DNA of 64,000 nt from B3-G11 sp036985855 (GTDB lineage Bacteria; Actinomycetota; Acidimicrobiia; Spongiisociales; UBA5794): NCBI GenBank assembly GCA_036985855.1, contig BTQL01000001.1:1-64000 (forward strand). The letters run 5' to 3'. The notes beneath the pieces were generated by a model. It searched no databases. It was given only the letters and a program-made list of their open reading frames with translations, and was not told the DNA's origin. A program made the position numbers and the translations under genes. Within the stretch, counting starts at the first letter, position 1, and the number at the start of each line of letters is the position of its first letter. Of the stretch, positions 62,123 through 64,000 are shown one piece after another.

Positions 62123-62146
62123 ATCTCGGATGACCGTGTCCGAGAT
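62123..62146. terminator. 8-bp hairpin after AHSA1 gene
   Basis: ATCTCGGA and TCCGAGAT are complementary with an eight-base loop, starting seven bases after the stop at 62116. There is no U-tract. Confidence 0.4.
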
Positions 62147-62227
62147 CCGGAGGTGGGCATACAAACATTCGGCTATCCGATGTCCGCCATCCCATGGTTT
62201 CGCGGTTGGCGTGCCCAGCCACTCGAC

Positions 62228-62233
62228 TACCGT
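62228..62233 (+). promoter_or_regulatory. -10-like TACCGT for leaderless mgtC-like gene
   Basis: TACCGT ends six bases before the ATG at 62240; no ribosome site is present. Confidence 0.5.
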
Positions 62234-62239
62234 TAAACG

Positions 62240-62944
62240 ATGCCCGACGTGTCCAATTGGTTCCAGGAATTCACCGACACGCTCGCGGTAGTTGGCGGCT
62301 TCCGAGTTCTGATTGCTGCGGCCCTCGGAGTCATCCTCGGACTCGAACGTCAGCAATCCAACAAAGATGCGGGGCTGAGAACGTACGCGCTCGTCGCAGC
62401 CGGTTCCGCCCTGTTCACGGTGCTATCGATCGAGGCCTTCCCAGGGGCGGACACATCCAGAGTCGCAGCCCAAATCGTCACCGGCATCGGCTTTCTCGGT
62501 GCAGGACTCATCTTCCGTCAGGGCGTGAACGTCCAGGGCCTCACCACGGCTGCAGGCCTGTGGTCCGTGGCGGCGATCGGAATGGCTGCAGGCACGGGAT
62601 TCTGGGGTCTCGCGATCGTGGTCACCGTCATCGTGCTTTTCGTGCTCAAGGTGTCTGACAGGTTCTCAACACAACTACGGGCCCAAGCACTCAGGCACGC
62701 TCAATGGTCGGTTCGGCTCACGATGATCGATGTGGCATCGATCGAGGACATCAGAGAGATCGTGGTAGCCCTTGCCCCCACAGCGGCAAGGGTACTTCCG
62801 GACATCGGGCATTGGGCTGTTGGCCAGAGGAAGGGTTTTCCCACGATCACCCTGATCCTGAACGATGAGGAACTCAACCAGCTCGTCCCTGTGTTCGAAT
62901 CCCACGAAAGCATATCGCAGATCCGAATTCATGGGCTTGACTGA
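62240..62944 (+). CDS. MgtC/SapB-family membrane protein
   Basis: A 234-residue membrane protein. The hydrophobic N-terminal half (about 15-140) carries the family marks LGLERQQSNKDAGLRTYALVAAGSALF and VTGIGFLGAGLIFRQGVNVQGLTTAAGLW. The C-terminal half is a soluble ACT-like domain (about 155-230). MgtC proteins modulate magnesium homeostasis or the F-type ATP synthase in pathogens, while family members in free-living bacteria are less well understood. It appears monocistronic and leaderless. Confidence 0.88.
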   Translation: MPDVSNWFQEFTDTLAVVGGFRVLIAAALGVILGLERQQSNKDAGLRTYALVAAGSALFTVLSIEAFPGADTSRVAAQIVTGIGFLGAGLIFRQGVNVQGLTTAAGLWSVAAIGMAAGTGFWGLAIVVTVIVLFVLKVSDRFSTQLRAQALRHAQWSVRLTMIDVASIEDIREIVVALAPTAARVLPDIGHWAVGQRKGFPTITLILNDEELNQLVPVFESHESISQIRIHGLD

Positions 62945-62986
62945 TTCAGGTGTCAGATGCATGAATTCCCTCGACACATGAACACA

Positions 62987-63020
62987 ATCGCGAGACGAGT
63001 TTCGTTACTGACCTCGCGAT
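62987..63020. terminator. 8-bp hairpin between convergent genes
   Basis: ATCGCGAG and CTCGCGAT are exact complements with an 18-base loop, located between the stops of the MgtC-like gene (plus) and the amidotransferase gene (minus). Its role as a shared terminator is inferred. Confidence 0.4.
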
Positions 63021-63025
63021 CGAAA

Positions 63026-63721
63026 TCACATCTGGCTGAAGATCGCCAACACCCAATCGACCACGACCGACGTGTCCGTTGGAGAATCCAGCGACGCAAT
63101 GGCTTGCTCTGCCAATCCACCAAGCTGGTCTCGTCGGTCCGAATAGATCGCCTTCATGAACGGCGCCGCGAACTCTGGGTGTCCCTGAATGCCAACGTAT
63201 CCGGTTGCGAACTCGACGAGGAAGTTGTCACAGTGGTCACTCGAACCCAGCACGACCGCATCGGTGGGTAGCTGCGTAACCTGATCCTGATGGCTCGTGA
63301 CCAGAGACACTGTCTCGTGGAACGGAGCCATCCATGGACGGCTCTCTGCCACGGTCATCGCATGAACACCAACTCCCCAGCCAAGACGGGACTTCTCAAC
63401 CGAACCTCCGAGGGCGGTCGCCATCACCTGCAAACCGAAACAGATACCGAAGATCGGGACCGATGCATCGACAGAAACCCTCACGAACGCCTCGAGATCC
63501 CTGATCCACCGTTCATCCTCGTACACCGACGCCCTTGATCCTGAGATGAGATACCCATCGCACTCGGTGGGATTCACCGGTAACCGACCGTTGCGGATGT
63601 CGTAGGCACTGAGGTCGACATCCCTGCCCTCCAACATCGAAGCGAACATCTCGTCGTAGTCGCCTGCAATCTGGTTGTACTCATCGGAAACGTGGTCACA
63701 CAGGAGCAGTCCAATACGCAT
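63026..63721 (-). CDS. Class-I glutamine amidotransferase-like protein (GMP-synthase-type domain)
   Basis: A 231-residue stand-alone class-I amidotransferase domain. The nucleophile Cys lies in PIFGICFGLQVMATALGG (about residue 92), and the His/Glu pair is in GIQGHPEFAAPFMKAI near residue 182. This group includes putative gamma-glutamyl hydrolases and amidases without a fused synthase. The ATG at 63721 is one base past the stop of the upstream aldehyde dehydrogenase gene, so the two are co-transcribed. The pairing with an aldehyde dehydrogenase recalls PuuC/PuuD of polyamine breakdown, but the sequence does not prove that role. Confidence 0.82.
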   Translation of the reverse strand: MRIGLLLCDHVSDEYNQIAGDYDEMFASMLEGRDVDLSAYDIRNGRLPVNPTECDGYLISGSRASVYEDERWIRDLEAFVRVSVDASVPIFGICFGLQVMATALGGSVEKSRLGWGVGVHAMTVAESRPWMAPFHETVSLVTSHQDQVTQLPTDAVVLGSSDHCDNFLVEFATGYVGIQGHPEFAAPFMKAIYSDRRDQLGGLAEQAIASLDSPTDTSVVVDWVLAIFSQM

Positions 63722-63722
63722 A

Positions 63723-64000
63723 TCAGTTGTTCGCGACGAAGACCGTCTTGTACTCGCTGTAGTGGTCAAGCGCCGCCATCCCTTGTTCGCGACCTATGCC
63801 GCTGCGTTTCATCCCACCGAACGGCGCCTCTATGTGCACGCTCGAGCTCGAATTGATCGAGATCATTCCGGTTTCGAACGCTCGCGATACTCGCAGTGCG
63901 CGGCCGATGTCACGAGTCCAGATCGATCCCGAGAGCCCGTAGTCGGAATCATTGGCGATCGAAATCGCCTCGTCCTCGTCGGCAAATGGCATGATTCCGA
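63723..64000 (-). CDS. Aldehyde dehydrogenase, C-terminal part (5' end outside window)
   Basis: Only the last 92 or so residues are present. They match the end of NAD(P)-dependent aldehyde dehydrogenases: MPFADEDEAISIANDSDYGL, then SIWTRDIGRALRVSRAFETGMISIN, and PFGGMKRSGIGREQG. The reading frame stays open to the window edge, so the ATG at 63992 is internal (normally preceded by a PI-type residue pair). The catalytic Cys lies outside. It is directly followed by the glutamine amidotransferase gene. Confidence 0.88.
   Translation of the reverse strand, partial: GIMPFADEDEAISIANDSDYGLSGSIWTRDIGRALRVSRAFETGMISINSSSSVHIEAPFGGMKRSGIGREQGMAALDHYSEYKTVFVANN

Overview
The window reads as about 64 kb of chromosome from a high-GC actinobacterium. 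The strongest marker is a WhiB-family Fe-S regulator (17581-17868), a family known from Actinobacteria and their phages. An AhpE-type peroxiredoxin, a DUF2342 zinc-peptidase-like protein, a GuaB3-type IMP dehydrogenase paralogue and many apparently leaderless genes agree with this. I suspect an Acidimicrobiia-like lineage, but that is inference. No rRNA, tRNA, prophage, transposase or CRISPR array was seen, and no gene-free stretch exceeds about 250 bases.

Layout. 1-7.3 kb: a minus-strand operon paaN / acyl-CoA ligase / branched-chain amino-acid permease, then a BsuPI-type lipoprotein, a PcaF/PaaJ-type thiolase and a HEAT-repeat protein; the theme is import, CoA activation and beta-oxidation-like breakdown of acids. 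7.3-14.2 kb: MoaE, a membrane-anchored HtrA protease, DUF2342, AhpE, a Na/phosphate symporter with a PhoU-like partner, and an acyl-CoA dehydrogenase. 14.2-17.9 kb (minus): ECF sigma / anti-sigma / RseB-like operon, TatA, a membrane-anchored protein with a possible nuclease-fold domain, and WhiB. 18-30.7 kb: sdhCAB, a double-DUF427 protein, an SCP2 protein, HU, a multi-pass membrane protein, mdh, icd, folD, purH, purN and a metallo-beta-lactamase-fold hydrolase. 30.8-37.8 kb (minus): an adenylate cyclase-TPR gene with a stop codon at codon 4, sucCD coupled to a B12-binding mutase subunit, a PcrA/UvrD helicase and a 47-residue membrane protein. 37.9-48.3 kb: an orphan CheA-like hybrid kinase, guaA, guaB3, trpS, cimA behind a leader peptide and two hairpins, and an S9 peptidase.

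48.4-57.6 kb is the most unusual region. A four-gene operon encodes a lipoprotein with two identical ethylbenzene-dehydrogenase-gamma-like domains, a Tat-exported four-cluster ferredoxin, an NrfD/PsrC quinol-oxidoreductase-type membrane subunit and a membrane-anchored Ig/cytochrome c protein. A NarL-type two-component system lies on each side. No molybdopterin catalytic subunit is present, so this looks like a self-contained quinone/periplasm electron-transfer module, possibly undescribed. The rest (57.6-64 kb) holds an aromatic amino-acid decarboxylase, a Nudix hydrolase, a GNAT acetyltransferase, a phosphofructokinase with the residues of PPi-dependent enzymes, an AHSA1 protein, an MgtC-family protein, a class-I glutamine amidotransferase and a partial aldehyde dehydrogenase.

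Two layers run through the whole window. Many genes without a Shine-Dalgarno sequence have a TAnnnT hexamer ending 6-8 bases before the start codon, as expected for leaderless mRNAs. A palindromic intergenic repeat of about 61 bp occurs four times.
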